From JAZDHV01 sp043810355 (lineage in GTDB: Archaea; Nanobdellota; Nanobdellia; Woesearchaeales; JAGVYU01), in NCBI GenBank assembly GCA_043810355.1, contig JBDROB010000075.1:17416-81415 (forward strand): a DNA stretch of 64,000 bases, written 5' to 3'. A program made the position numbers and the translations under genes. The stretch's first letter is position 1. Each line of letters opens with the position of its first letter. Positions 14,372 through 24,220 of the stretch are shown here, in pieces. The notes under the pieces are model-generated. The model was not told the DNA's origin. It did no database searches and saw only the letters and a program-made list of their open reading frames with translations.

Positions 14372-16210
14372 ATGTCATTTGTAACAATCATATTATTCTT
14401 CATCTACATATATGGCTTAGGTTTCTCTATAACCTATTTTTTAAAGAACTCTGAAAATTTCTGGGAAAGGAATATTATGAGATTAGGAATTGGATTAGGG
14501 GCATTCCCATTACTAGGTGTCCTGATCAACCTTCTCAGAATACCATTGGATTGGAAAGTATTCCTTGGAATAAGTATTATACTTCCAATTGCTTTATACT
14601 TGTGGAAAAGGAAAAATCCTGATTTCAGCTCTGCTTTCAAGATTTCAAAATCAAATATTTATATTCTTCTTGCTTTGATCATCTTCATAATCCATCTTGT
14701 TGTCTTTGTCCAAGGCTCATATGCTTATCCTTTTCATGAGGATGATGACTCTTGGGAGCATGCAAGGTCAATAAAATATGTTGCTGAGACAAAGACTGCT
14801 TTTGAGCCAAAAGACAATAATATTTTTCATTATATTGATTCTTACCCTCCTGGATATGATATTCTGATGGGTATGTTTGTCCAGACTAGTGGTTCAGTCT
14901 ATTGGACTATGAAATTTATGAATTCTTTGATTATTTCCTTAGGAATCCTTTTCTTCTATTTCTTTGCAAAAATATTCACTAAATCAAGAAAAAAAGCATT
15001 GTATGCCACAATTGTGTTAGCCCTTATTCCTTCATTCCTAACACATTTCATTTGGGCTTATGGAATGGCTATTATCATGATTTTTCCATTATTTTATTGT
15101 CTTGAGATGATAAATTATGATAAAAAATGGATGTATCCATCTGCAATAGTTTTTGCAGGGATGTCTGTGACACAGCCTACCTCAACATTAAAGATTGGAT
15201 TGATGTATATCATATATTGGATTATCAAGGTCTGGAGAAAGCATCCAAGTGCAAAAAAGATACTTGTTGCAGGAATTTTGGCTGTGATCCTTTCAACAGC
15301 ATTTTGGTGGGGTCCTATGTTTATAAAACATGGTTGGCCTGATATTTTACATTATGGACTTGATGTGAATCAGACTGGAAGAGATCCTTCAATCCTGAAG
15401 ATTCAGGGTAGTGATGATCGTATCTTTCCGCCATCTGATTTCTTTTTTGCTAAAAAGACCAATATGATCAATGCTCCAAGGGGTTGGGGAATTGCTATAT
15501 CATTGATTCTTATCTTGTCTTTGATATACATAGGATTTAGAAGAAGATCATTGTTAAAAGAGGTAAATTTGTGGCTTCTGATAACAGTTGTCTGGTTTTT
15601 TTACATGCTTATCGGCTTGGAAAGCTATGCTCTTCCTGTCCAGATGATAGCCTTTAGATACTGGGCTTTGCTGGCAATCCCAGTTGCCTTGCTCACAGCT
15701 GAAGGGATTTTCCTTATTATCTCATTGCTGAAAGGATTTAAGATACCTCCTATTGCAACATTGATAGTCTTAATTTTGCTGATATTTGCAACTGCTGGCT
15801 ATCATAAATATATTCATAATACTTCACCTAATTGGCCTGCAGGAACTGGTTGGTCTTCTCCTGATGAACTCCAAGGTTATCTCAATCTAAGAGACCTTCC
15901 TTCTGGAACAAAAATATTTACATTGACTCCTGCTGGAGATGCTTGGCTTACTGGCTATGATATGTACACTTGCGGTTGGTGCAAGGATGAGTTGGATTTC
16001 AAATCCTCTGCAGTCAACAAGTCTCCTGAAGAAATCTACAATTTCATAAAGCCAAAGGGCTATGAGTATTTTATCCTAGACACAATTACAGCTGGTTATT
16101 ATGGTGCTGACCAGACTAAAATTTTGATAGAAAAAACCCTGAACTCAACTAATTTCATACCTCAGCAAAAATTCTCCACAAATGGCATGATTTTGTTTAA
16201 ATTGTCTTAA
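14372..16210 (+). CDS. GT-C-type integral membrane glycosyltransferase-like protein
   Basis: The 612-residue protein has about 12 membrane spans and a C-terminal extracytoplasmic domain (from about residue 480). The first large outer loop carries an acidic cluster HEDDDSWEHARSI (about residues 121-133) and DSYPPGYDILMG, as in GT-C enzymes that use polyprenyl-phosphate sugars on the outer face. The acceptor is unknown. Its stop overlaps that of the convergent GT2. Confidence 0.72.
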   Translation: MSFVTIILFFIYIYGLGFSITYFLKNSENFWERNIMRLGIGLGAFPLLGVLINLLRIPLDWKVFLGISIILPIALYLWKRKNPDFSSAFKISKSNIYILLALIIFIIHLVVFVQGSYAYPFHEDDDSWEHARSIKYVAETKTAFEPKDNNIFHYIDSYPPGYDILMGMFVQTSGSVYWTMKFMNSLIISLGILFFYFFAKIFTKSRKKALYATIVLALIPSFLTHFIWAYGMAIIMIFPLFYCLEMINYDKKWMYPSAIVFAGMSVTQPTSTLKIGLMYIIYWIIKVWRKHPSAKKILVAGILAVILSTAFWWGPMFIKHGWPDILHYGLDVNQTGRDPSILKIQGSDDRIFPPSDFFFAKKTNMINAPRGWGIAISLILILSLIYIGFRRRSLLKEVNLWLLITVVWFFYMLIGLESYALPVQMIAFRYWALLAIPVALLTAEGIFLIISLLKGFKIPPIATLIVLILLIFATAGYHKYIHNTSPNWPAGTGWSSPDELQGYLNLRDLPSGTKIFTLTPAGDAWLTGYDMYTCGWCKDELDFKSSAVNKSPEEIYNFIKPKGYEYFILDTITAGYYGADQTKILIEKTLNSTNFIPQQKFSTNGMILFKLS

Positions 16211-16896
16211 TCAACAAACCTATACTTGATCAGATAAAAGAATGCCTTTATCCCGTCTCTCCATGTTATCTTCTTTCCTTCCTTGAAATCCCTGCAGTGA
16301 TAGCTTATCGGAACTTCAACAATCTTGATCCTTTTCTTCAGGACTTTTGCAGTCACTTCTGGCTCAAAATCAAAGCGCTTTGCCCTTAGCCGTATATTTT
16401 TTATCACTTCAGCCTTAAAAACCTTGTAGCATGTCTCCATATCAGTGATCCTTCCTCCAAAAAGCAGATTTGTAATTGCAGTCAATCCTAGATTGCCGAT
16501 ATAATGTATCCTGTATTTTGGCACTTTCTTGAGGTTGATAAACCTTGATCCATATACAACAGATGCTTTTCCGCTTAATATTGGTTCTAATAATTGTGGA
16601 TATTCATTGATGTCATATTCTAGGTCAGCATCCTGTATCATTATGATTTCTCCAGTTGCATTTTTTATCCCAGTCCTGATTGCAGCTCCTTTCCCTTTGT
16701 TCTTCTCATGGAATATTATTTTTATCTGTTTGTCATTGATAAGATGAAGTATCTTCCTTGTTCCATCTCTGCTTCCGTCATCAACTATTATTATCTCTTT
16801 GGATATATTGCCTATTTTCACATTTTTGACTCTCTTGATTACCTCAACTAAAGTCTTCTCTTCATTATAGGTTGGAATTATTATGCTTAATTTCAT
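16207..16896 (-). CDS. GT2 dolichol-phosphate sugar synthase-like
   Basis: The 229-residue protein has the GT-A fold without C-terminal membrane helices: LSIIIPTYNEEKTLVEVIKR, IIVDDGSRDGTRK (about residues 36-48), IQDADLEYD (about 86-94), and FDFEPEVTAKVLKK (about 170-183). It is close to the Alg5/DPM1-like group that makes polyprenyl-phosphate sugars. It is the last gene of the 19928-16207 operon, after the radical SAM protein. Confidence 0.88.
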   Translation of the reverse strand: MKLSIIIPTYNEEKTLVEVIKRVKNVKIGNISKEIIIVDDGSRDGTRKILHLINDKQIKIIFHEKNKGKGAAIRTGIKNATGEIIMIQDADLEYDINEYPQLLEPILSGKASVVYGSRFINLKKVPKYRIHYIGNLGLTAITNLLFGGRITDMETCYKVFKAEVIKNIRLRAKRFDFEPEVTAKVLKKRIKIVEVPISYHCRDFKEGKKITWRDGIKAFFYLIKYRFVD

Positions 16897-16909
16897 TTTT
16901 CTCTCAAGA

Positions 16910-18424
16910 TTATGTTACACACACTGCTTTTTCTTCTTCTCCCTCAAACACTCTGTCTGCTTCTTGCTTGTTACCTGGCTTGAAGAATGAGAACAATGCA
17001 TTCACTCCACTTAATAATATTTTTATGTCATCTACTGACCTTATTTTAGCAATCTTTCTTATCACATAGCCAGGCCTAAAATAAAATTTCTTGTACATTA
17101 GTTTATAGAGATCTTTGATATCATCTGCACTTAAAGTCTCTAATCTCATCACAGGCTTTGCTAGTGTATAGTCATCCCAGTCATATGTCAATATCAGGTC
17201 TTTATTCTTTGCCCATTCAAACATTGCTGTGCCTGGAAATGGTGTTGTTATGTTCACAATGAGTAAATCTGGATTCAGTTTATTCACAAACTTCACATTC
17301 TTCATGATTATCTCTTTATTGTCTCCTGGATTTCCTACCATGAACGCTAGCCTTGATTCAATCCCTGCTTTTTTTGTCCATTTGTTTGCATTCAAGACCT
17401 GTTCAACATTTGTTTTTTTGTTGATGTTCCTCAGCACATTCTCATCAATATTCTCAACACCATACATTATCTGGTGGCATCCTGCTTTTTTCATCTTCTG
17501 CAGCATCTCAAAATCAACATAATCCACTCTGGCAAAACATGTCCATGAGATATCAACTTTATTCTCAAGCAACATATCGCATAGTTTTATGACATTCTGC
17601 CTGTTTACAGTGAATGTGTCATCATAGAATTGTATTTGTTTTACTCCATAATTCTTTATCAGGTATTGTATCTCTTCAAAAATCTTTTCAGCAGACTTGA
17701 AAAACATCAATGTTCCTAATGTTTTTGAGCAGAATGTGCATCTTCCTGGGCATCCTCTTGATGTCATCATGCTCATTGCAGGCAATTTCTTATAGCTTCC
17801 TTTTGCAGGCTGATATTTTAAGACTGGAAGCAGGTCATATGCAGGCATTGGCATTTCATCCAGGTTCATGATTCTTTTTCTTGGTTTTGTTCTGACAGAA
17901 AATATTTTTCCATCTTTTTTTCTCTTAAACATGATTCCATTTATCTCTTCAAGTTTTTTATTTTTTAAAATCTCAGAAAGTGTTATCTCTCCTTCTCCTA
18001 TGACTGCTATATCTATATTTTTGTTCTTAATGACCTCATCTGTTAAGAATGTTGCATGCACTCCTCCTACAACAACTTTTGCCTTTGGAAAGAATTCCTT
18101 GCATATTTCAGCCAGTTTATACACTTTTTTTATATTGCAGGTAAGTGTAGTTAAACCAATAACCCTAATATCTGAAAATCTGCTAACAAATTCTTTGATA
18201 AAAAGAGGTCTAAAGCTTTCAACAGAAGGTGCATATATGTCACAGTCTAATATCTGGATTGAGAATCCTTGTGATCTGATAAACCCAGCAAGATCTGCTA
18301 ATCCAAGTGGTGGAAAGTTTGAATTGACCTCTTTCCATATGTTTTCCTCTTCCTTGTACCAGCTTGGAGGAGCTATCAGAAGGCAATCCAGTTTCTCCTT
18401 GCTTTTTTCTTCCTTTTCCATCAT
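16910..18424 (-). CDS. B12-binding radical SAM protein
   Basis: The 504-residue protein has an N-terminal cobalamin-binding-like Rossmann domain (about residues 10-150) and a radical SAM TIM-barrel with TSRGCPGRCTFC (near residue 223), giving the CxxxCxxC that binds 4Fe-4S. Such enzymes often methylate or rearrange unactivated carbons. The substrate is unknown; between glycosyltransferases a lipid carrier or sugar is plausible. Confidence 0.88.
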   Translation of the reverse strand: MMEKEEKSKEKLDCLLIAPPSWYKEEENIWKEVNSNFPPLGLADLAGFIRSQGFSIQILDCDIYAPSVESFRPLFIKEFVSRFSDIRVIGLTTLTCNIKKVYKLAEICKEFFPKAKVVVGGVHATFLTDEVIKNKNIDIAVIGEGEITLSEILKNKKLEEINGIMFKRKKDGKIFSVRTKPRKRIMNLDEMPMPAYDLLPVLKYQPAKGSYKKLPAMSMMTSRGCPGRCTFCSKTLGTLMFFKSAEKIFEEIQYLIKNYGVKQIQFYDDTFTVNRQNVIKLCDMLLENKVDISWTCFARVDYVDFEMLQKMKKAGCHQIMYGVENIDENVLRNINKKTNVEQVLNANKWTKKAGIESRLAFMVGNPGDNKEIIMKNVKFVNKLNPDLLIVNITTPFPGTAMFEWAKNKDLILTYDWDDYTLAKPVMRLETLSADDIKDLYKLMYKKFYFRPGYVIRKIAKIRSVDDIKILLSGVNALFSFFKPGNKQEADRVFEGEEEKAVCVT

Positions 18425-18434
18425 TTTTAGAAAA

Positions 18435-19928
18435 TCAGACTATTTTATAAATCTTTGTTGCTGTTCTAGTATTCTCATACACTATTTCATACTCTGAACT
18501 GATATCTTCAGGAAAATCATTTGCTAATAATGATCTCCCAACAATATTTTCTTCATCCTGTACCCATATATATCCTTTTCTCTGCTCTACTTTATCTATT
18601 GACCAAGTAGAATATCTGTCTAAATTATAAGTCAAGCATTGTCTTTGAAAAAAGAATATTGAATCTTTTTCAGTGTTCTCTTTTACCCATTGAAAATCAT
18701 CATCATAATTATTCCATGCTCTAGCTACCATCCCTGCTTTCAAAACCTCTCCTGAAACAAATCCTATTATTAGCAGCATAAGAATTCCAGTCACAATATA
18801 TTTGAATTTAATCTTTCTATAGATCCATACTATCCCAATTGCCCACAATATGCCTAATGCTGGAATCATCGGCAGGATATGCCTTGAATCAAACTGTCCT
18901 ATTCTCAATACATAAGCTGCTCCAAGAACAGCGAATGATATTATCCATGCACCGATTATCTGCCATCTTTTATCTTTCAGCTTAGATTGCAACAATCCAA
19001 TAATGATTGGTAAAAAGAAAATTATTGTTCCAATCACCCAGATACCAATCAACACCTTAATATAAGGTATATCAAAGAAAAAGAATGAATTGATATCTCC
19101 TAATGGAACTCCAAAAAGTGAAAAATACATTTTCATATAAGGATCTACACTTAGAAAATTTGTCACATCTGCTGTATATCCCATTGCAGGTGCAGTTCCT
19201 CTTAAAACACTTTCAAGAAAAGGAAATACAGGATTTTTGAAAAATATCCAATTCCTTACAAACCAGATCCCCCCTATCCCAAGAGAGATAATCCCAGAAA
19301 CAACAGCATTTCTCACAAAAACAATCTTATCTTTGTTATTAATACATAGTATTGCTAAAAGAACTGGCACTACAAAAAGCCCATTATATTTAGTTAAAAT
19401 TGCTATTCCTGCAAAAATGCTTGATGCAACTACTTTATTCTTCAGCATCAAATAAATGCTTAATAATACAAAAAATGTCAGTGTAGCTTCTGTATGTGCC
19501 AAAGCGCTGTAATACATATGGATTGGAATGAATGATAAAAACACTAAGGAAAAGAATGCAATTTTCTCATCAAACAGTCTCTTAGCAATCAAATAGATAA
19601 GTATCAAGGAAAGAGAGCCAAATAATGCTGAAACAAGATTCATCCCCAATTCCCCAGCATTAAAGACATCAAACACTTTGTAGAATCCTGCTGCAGTGAT
19701 ATGGAATACTGGAGGTGCCCAGAATGGCTGCTTCAGATGTTCTGGATAATAATCCCTTCCAATCTCTTCATTTAATGGAAATTCATTTTCTAATGCAATA
19801 AACCTAGCTGCACTCAGATGCCAGCATCCATCTCCTGCATTATGAGTCATTAAAGCTAAGCCTACTCTTAGAATAATAGTTATAATCAGTATAATCTTCG
19901 CATAATTCCAATATTTTCCCTTATCCAT
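18435..19928 (-). CDS. GT39/ArnT-like membrane glycosyltransferase
   Basis: The 497-residue protein has about ten membrane spans and a first outer loop typical of PMT/ArnT enzymes (GDGCWHLSAARFIALENE and then EHLKQPFWAPPVFHI). These use polyprenyl-phosphate sugars outside the membrane. An earlier ATG at 19955 is in frame, but GGGG at 6-9 nt before the ATG at 19928 looks like a ribosome-binding site. The N-terminal DNA has small GGATAA repeats. It heads the operon with radical SAM and GT2. Confidence 0.82.
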   Translation of the reverse strand: MDKGKYWNYAKIILIITIILRVGLALMTHNAGDGCWHLSAARFIALENEFPLNEEIGRDYYPEHLKQPFWAPPVFHITAAGFYKVFDVFNAGELGMNLVSALFGSLSLILIYLIAKRLFDEKIAFFSLVFLSFIPIHMYYSALAHTEATLTFFVLLSIYLMLKNKVVASSIFAGIAILTKYNGLFVVPVLLAILCINNKDKIVFVRNAVVSGIISLGIGGIWFVRNWIFFKNPVFPFLESVLRGTAPAMGYTADVTNFLSVDPYMKMYFSLFGVPLGDINSFFFFDIPYIKVLIGIWVIGTIIFFLPIIIGLLQSKLKDKRWQIIGAWIISFAVLGAAYVLRIGQFDSRHILPMIPALGILWAIGIVWIYRKIKFKYIVTGILMLLIIGFVSGEVLKAGMVARAWNNYDDDFQWVKENTEKDSIFFFQRQCLTYNLDRYSTWSIDKVEQRKGYIWVQDEENIVGRSLLANDFPEDISSEYEIVYENTRTATKIYKIV

Positions 19929-20049
19929 TTTATCCCCTTTATCCAACTTATCCATATCATTTGGAAATATTTACCTATTTAAAAAAGCTTTGAGTATTCA
20001 CTCTCTTGTTTTTCCATTTAAAATCCTTTTTTACATACCAAAAGAATAT

Positions 20050-20059
20050 ATTTATAAAA
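20050..20059 (+). promoter_or_regulatory. TATA box of the MATE transporter gene
   Basis: The box tttataaaaa ends about 21 nt before the ATG at 20081, so the transcript should be nearly leaderless. This argues against an in-frame start further upstream. Confidence 0.55.
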
Positions 20060-20080
20060 AAATCTCTTTTGTTTCTTTTT

Positions 20081-21418
20081 ATGAAAAAGAATCGTGTAGA
20101 TGAGTTCATAACAAATCCTAAAAAGGCCTTGCTAATCTTAGCTACACCTATTCTGATAGGCATGCTTGTTCAGACTCTTTATAATGTTGTTGACACTGCT
20201 TTTGTAGGAAGATTAGGTGCAGAATCAATTGCTGCTTTGACCTTTTCTTTCCCATTATTTTTCATATTGATATCATTGACAGTTGGTGTTGGAGCTGGTA
20301 TCAACTCTTTGATTGCAAGAAAGCTTGGTGAAAAGAACAAGATTGATGCTGAAAATGCTGCTATGCATGGTTTATTGATCTCAATATTATTATCATTAAT
20401 AGTGTTCTTATTGGGTTATTTCGCCCTTAACCCTATTTTCAGGCTCTTCGGAGCAGAGGAAAATGTGATAGGATTGGCAGTATCATACATGTCAATCATT
20501 TTATTTGGTTTTTTCTTTATGTTCCCTGCTTTTACTTTGAATGGCATATTTGTTGCCCAAGGAAATTCAAAGACAGCTATGCAGGTTCAGATATCTGGTT
20601 TGATCCTTAACATTATTCTTGATCCTATCTTTATTTACACATTTAAACTTGGTGTTAGGGGGGCTGCATTTGCAACCATTATCTCATTTTTCTTTTCCTT
20701 GATCCTTTATTTGTATTTGTTGTCTAGCAGGTCATATCTGAAGATCCATCCTTCTTCTTTCAGATTTTCATCAGATATCATCATCCAGATTTTGAAGGTT
20801 GGGGCTCCTTCAACTATTATGATGTTATTAATGTCTGTATATTCAATTTTTATTAACAGATTTATGGCTCATTTTGGCACTGATTATGTTGCTGCTTTAG
20901 GTATCTCTTCAAGGCTGGAGTCAGTTGTTGTTATGCCTTTTGTTGCATTCTCTTTGGCATTGTTGACTATTGTTGGCATGTTTTATGGTGCAAAAAGGCT
21001 TGATCTTGTAAAAGTTGTTCTGTATTATAGTTTAAAGATAGGCATTATCTGGACATTGGTATCAGGTGCAATAATTTTTTCTTTTCCAAAATTATTCCTG
21101 TTGATTTTCACAAATGATCAATTTTTGATAAATATAGGATCTGCTTACCTAAGGATTAATGTTTTCTTGTTTCCTTTCCTTGTTTTCTCTTTGATGATAA
21201 GCAGGGCATTGCAGGGGATGGGTTATGGTCTGCCTGGTTTGCTGATCAATCTTGTCAGGGTAGTCTTCATATCAATCCCAGCAGGTTTTATCTTTGTCTT
21301 TATATTGGATTATAGTTATCTGTCTATTGCTTTGGCTACTGTTTTAGGAGCAATTATATCAGCAATATTTGCATTGATTATGCTAAATATTGAGTTGAGA
21401 AAGAGCACTGCCAGATAA
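20081..21418 (+). CDS. MATE-family (NorM-like) transporter
   Basis: The 445-residue protein has twelve predicted membrane spans in two halves. The N-terminal half starts with the MATE signature PILIGMLVQTLYNVVDTAFV followed by GRLGAESIAALTFSFP, and a second VGAPSTIMMLLMSVYSIFIN copy begins the C-terminal half. MATE proteins export cationic compounds by Na+ or H+ antiport. It stands alone before the diacetamido-sugar operon. Confidence 0.92.
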   Translation: MKKNRVDEFITNPKKALLILATPILIGMLVQTLYNVVDTAFVGRLGAESIAALTFSFPLFFILISLTVGVGAGINSLIARKLGEKNKIDAENAAMHGLLISILLSLIVFLLGYFALNPIFRLFGAEENVIGLAVSYMSIILFGFFFMFPAFTLNGIFVAQGNSKTAMQVQISGLILNIILDPIFIYTFKLGVRGAAFATIISFFFSLILYLYLLSSRSYLKIHPSSFRFSSDIIIQILKVGAPSTIMMLLMSVYSIFINRFMAHFGTDYVAALGISSRLESVVVMPFVAFSLALLTIVGMFYGAKRLDLVKVVLYYSLKIGIIWTLVSGAIIFSFPKLFLLIFTNDQFLINIGSAYLRINVFLFPFLVFSLMISRALQGMGYGLPGLLINLVRVVFISIPAGFIFVFILDYSYLSIALATVLGAIISAIFALIMLNIELRKSTAR

Positions 21419-21495
21419 TATTGAATAATGGGTTAAATTTAAATACTAACTTTTATTCCTAGACTCTATACAGCTTTATAAAGGGGTTTTTTAAA

Positions 21496-22089
21496 ATGAT
21501 TCATGAATCAGCAGATGTATCTACAGATGCAAAGATTGGGAATAATACAAAAGTCTGGCACAATGCTCAGATTAGGGAGAATGTTGTTATTGGTGACAAT
21601 TGTATTGTTGGTAAAGGGTCTTATGTTGATTTAGATGTCAAGATAGGTTCAAATGTCAAGATCCAGAATTATGCATCTGTTTTCCATGGTTCTGTAATAG
21701 AAGATGGTGTCTTTATAGGCCCTTATGTTTGCATCACAAATGATAAGAATCCAAGAGCCATAAATAAGGATGGTTCTTTGAAGACAGCTTGTGACTGGAA
21801 TGTCAAAGGTGTTTTAGTCAAAAAAGGCGCTTCATTAGGGGCTTGCTCAGTTATTTTGCCAGGTATCACAATTGGTGAATTTGTTATGGTTGGTGCTGGC
21901 TCTGTTGTCACAAGGGATGTTCCTGATTTTGCTCTGGTTGTAGGAAATCCTGCAAGGATTATTGGTTTTGTTTGCATGTCTGGTCATAAGGTAAAATTTG
22001 ATTCAAAAAATAATGACAAAGTGAATATGAAATGCCCTGTCTGTCAGGAAACAGTTCAAATAGAAAGAAAGTATTTCATAGAGGAATAG
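21496..22089 (+). CDS. WbpD-like N-acetyltransferase (left-handed beta-helix)
   Basis: The 197-residue protein is built of hexapeptide repeats (IGDNCIVG, VKIGSNVKI and similar) with the loop NPRAINKDGSLKTACDW typical of WbpD/WlbB, which acetylate the 3-amino group of UDP-2-acetamido-3-amino-glucuronate. The end holds a zinc-ribbon-like CMSGHKV...KCPVCQ. It starts a tight operon with an aminotransferase and a dehydrogenase, the same set as bacterial wbpB/E/D. Confidence 0.85.
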   Translation: MIHESADVSTDAKIGNNTKVWHNAQIRENVVIGDNCIVGKGSYVDLDVKIGSNVKIQNYASVFHGSVIEDGVFIGPYVCITNDKNPRAINKDGSLKTACDWNVKGVLVKKGASLGACSVILPGITIGEFVMVGAGSVVTRDVPDFALVVGNPARIIGFVCMSGHKVKFDSKNNDKVNMKCPVCQETVQIERKYFIEE

Positions 22090-22090
22090 G

Positions 22091-23176
22091 ATGTTATACA
22101 CAGCAAAGCCAATTATTGAGGATGAGGAAAAGGATGCAGTGCTTGAAGTGCTTGACTCAGGCATGATTGCCCAGGGAAAAAAAGTGGAATTATTAGAGAA
22201 TCAGTTTTCTAATTTTATAGGGACTAATTTCACTGTTGCAACTTCAAATGGTACTACTGCTCTCCATTTAGCATTATTAGCTTCAGGAATAGGTGAAGGA
22301 GATGAAGTGATCACAACCCCATTCTCATTTATTTCAACAGTATCTTCAATAATTCATGCAGGTGCCACCCCTGTTTTGGTTGATATTGATGAGAATTCTT
22401 TCAATATTGATCCTGACCTCATTGAATCTGCTATCACAGAAAAGACTAAGGCAATTCTTGCAGTCCATTTGTATGGTAATCCATGCAATATGGATAGGAT
22501 CACTGAGATAGCAAAGCTGCATAATCTAATAATAATTGAAGATGCTTGCCAGGCTCATGGTGCAATGTATAAAAATAGGAAGATTGGAAGTTTTGGCACT
22601 GCCTGTTTCTCTTTATATGCAACTAAAAACATGACCTCAGGCGAAGGAGGTCTTATAACAACCAAAGACTCTCTTATTAATTATTCATTAAGACTCCTGA
22701 GAAATCATGGCCAGGAAGAGCGTTATAAGCATAAGATTATTGGATTTAATTATAGAATGACTGATTTACAGGCAGCTATTGCAATAGCACAATTAAATAA
22801 AATAGAGGATTTTAATGAATCTAGGATTGAAAATGCAAAGTTTCTCAGTGATAACATATCACACAAAGGAATAGTCACTCCAAAGGTTGAGCCTAATATC
22901 AAGCATGTTTTCCATCAGTACACAATCAGGGTTACTGATGAGTATCCCTTATCAAGGGCTGATCTAATAAAATTGTTTGAAAAAAATGGGATTCAGACAT
23001 CAATATTTTATCCGATTCCTTTATATGAGCAGGATGCTTTAAAAGAGATATTTGGCAATATGTCCCTTCCAGTTGTTGAAAAAGTATGTCAAGAAGTGTT
23101 GTCATTGCCAATTCATCCTTCTGTTTCAGAAAATGATCTTAAAAATATGGTTAATATCTTGAATAATCCAGAGTAA
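22091..23176 (+). CDS. DegT/DnrJ/EryC1 sugar aminotransferase (WbpE-like)
   Basis: The 361-residue PLP enzyme has TSNGTTALHLALLASG (about residues 56-71), the EDACQAHGA site, and the internal aldimine lysine in SLYATKNMTSGEGG (Lys near 179). It would transfer an amino group to a 3-keto nucleotide sugar. It starts one base after the acetyltransferase gene and is followed 2 bp later by the oxidoreductase, so the three steps are encoded together. Confidence 0.9.
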   Translation: MLYTAKPIIEDEEKDAVLEVLDSGMIAQGKKVELLENQFSNFIGTNFTVATSNGTTALHLALLASGIGEGDEVITTPFSFISTVSSIIHAGATPVLVDIDENSFNIDPDLIESAITEKTKAILAVHLYGNPCNMDRITEIAKLHNLIIIEDACQAHGAMYKNRKIGSFGTACFSLYATKNMTSGEGGLITTKDSLINYSLRLLRNHGQEERYKHKIIGFNYRMTDLQAAIAIAQLNKIEDFNESRIENAKFLSDNISHKGIVTPKVEPNIKHVFHQYTIRVTDEYPLSRADLIKLFEKNGIQTSIFYPIPLYEQDALKEIFGNMSLPVVEKVCQEVLSLPIHPSVSENDLKNMVNILNNPE

Positions 23177-23178
23177 AG

Positions 23179-24174
23179 ATGGAAAAACTAAATTTTGCTG
23201 TGATAGGAACTGGTAACATGGGAAAAAACCATGTAAGATTATTGAATGAGATTGATAATGTTAATCTTGTTGCAATCTCAGATGCTAACTCAGAGCAATT
23301 GAATAAGATCTCTTCTATTTACAAGGTCAAGCAATATATTGATTATAAAAATATGTTGGATTCAGAAAAATTAGATGCTGTAATCATTGCTGTTCCTACT
23401 TCAATGCATAAAAAGGTAGCTTTTGATGTGATTGAAAAAGGCATAAATATCCTTATTGAAAAGCCAATTGCTTCAACTGTTGAAGATGCTCAGGATATTA
23501 TCAGCAAGGCTAGGGAGAAGAATGTAAAATTGATGGTTGGTCATGTTGAGAGGTTTAATCCAGCTGTCACAGAGCTGAAAAAGAGGATTGATAATAAGGA
23601 GCTTGGTAAGATTTATAAATTTTCTGTTGCAAGGTCATCACCTTTTCCTGCGAGAATATTGGATGTTGGTGTTGTTATAGACTTGGCAGTGCACGATCTT
23701 GACATTATTTCCAATATTAACAATTCTAGAATCACTCATATTTATGCGCAGACTGAAAAAAGGATTCATTCTTCAAATGAGGATATGCTTTGCTCACAGC
23801 TTTCTTTTGAGAATGGTGTCATAGGCTTGTTAAATATTGATTGGCTCACTCCTGTTGTCATAAGGGAATTGTCAATTACAGGTGAAAAAGGAATGTTCAA
23901 GCTCAATTATCTTACTCAAGAGCTTTATTTTTATAAGAATAGTGCCAGTGAAGATTATGATTATTCCAGTTCAATTTTGTCAGTCACAGCAGGAGATATG
24001 ATGAAGCTCAACATCCAGAAGCAAGAGCCTTTGAGACTTGAGCTTGAGTCTTTTATTGATTGTATTAAGGAAAATAAGGATCCAAAAGTGACTGGTGACC
24101 AGGGTTTATTAGCCCTTGAACTTGCCCTAAAGATATTGGAATCATCAAGGACAAAAAGTGTTATCAAATTATAA
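23179..24174 (+). CDS. Gfo/Idh/MocA-family sugar dehydrogenase (WbpB-like)
   Basis: The 331-residue protein has an N-terminal Rossmann fold (VIGTGNMGKNHVRLL), the EKP motif LIEKPIASTVEDAQDII (about residues 93-109), and the VGHVERFNPA active-site region, then the HDLD segment (about 173-176). WbpB oxidises the sugar C3 to the ketone used by the adjacent aminotransferase. It completes the three-gene set for a 2,3-diacetamido uronate. Confidence 0.88.
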   Translation: MEKLNFAVIGTGNMGKNHVRLLNEIDNVNLVAISDANSEQLNKISSIYKVKQYIDYKNMLDSEKLDAVIIAVPTSMHKKVAFDVIEKGINILIEKPIASTVEDAQDIISKAREKNVKLMVGHVERFNPAVTELKKRIDNKELGKIYKFSVARSSPFPARILDVGVVIDLAVHDLDIISNINNSRITHIYAQTEKRIHSSNEDMLCSQLSFENGVIGLLNIDWLTPVVIRELSITGEKGMFKLNYLTQELYFYKNSASEDYDYSSSILSVTAGDMMKLNIQKQEPLRLELESFIDCIKENKDPKVTGDQGLLALELALKILESSRTKSVIKL

Positions 24175-24220
24175 ATAAGAAAAAATAAAAATAAAAATAA
24201 AAAAATAAAAAAATAAAAAA
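24175..24220 (+). repeat. A-rich simple repeat in the spacer
   Basis: About seven imperfect aaaata/aaaaata units fill the spacer before the next start codon. It looks like slippage and leaves no clear ribosome-binding site. Confidence 0.75.

Noticed and set aside
17868..18497. Long open frame antisense to the radical SAM gene
   Set aside because: It is Ser/Phe/Leu-rich with no domain, no promoter, and lies entirely opposite a well-supported gene.
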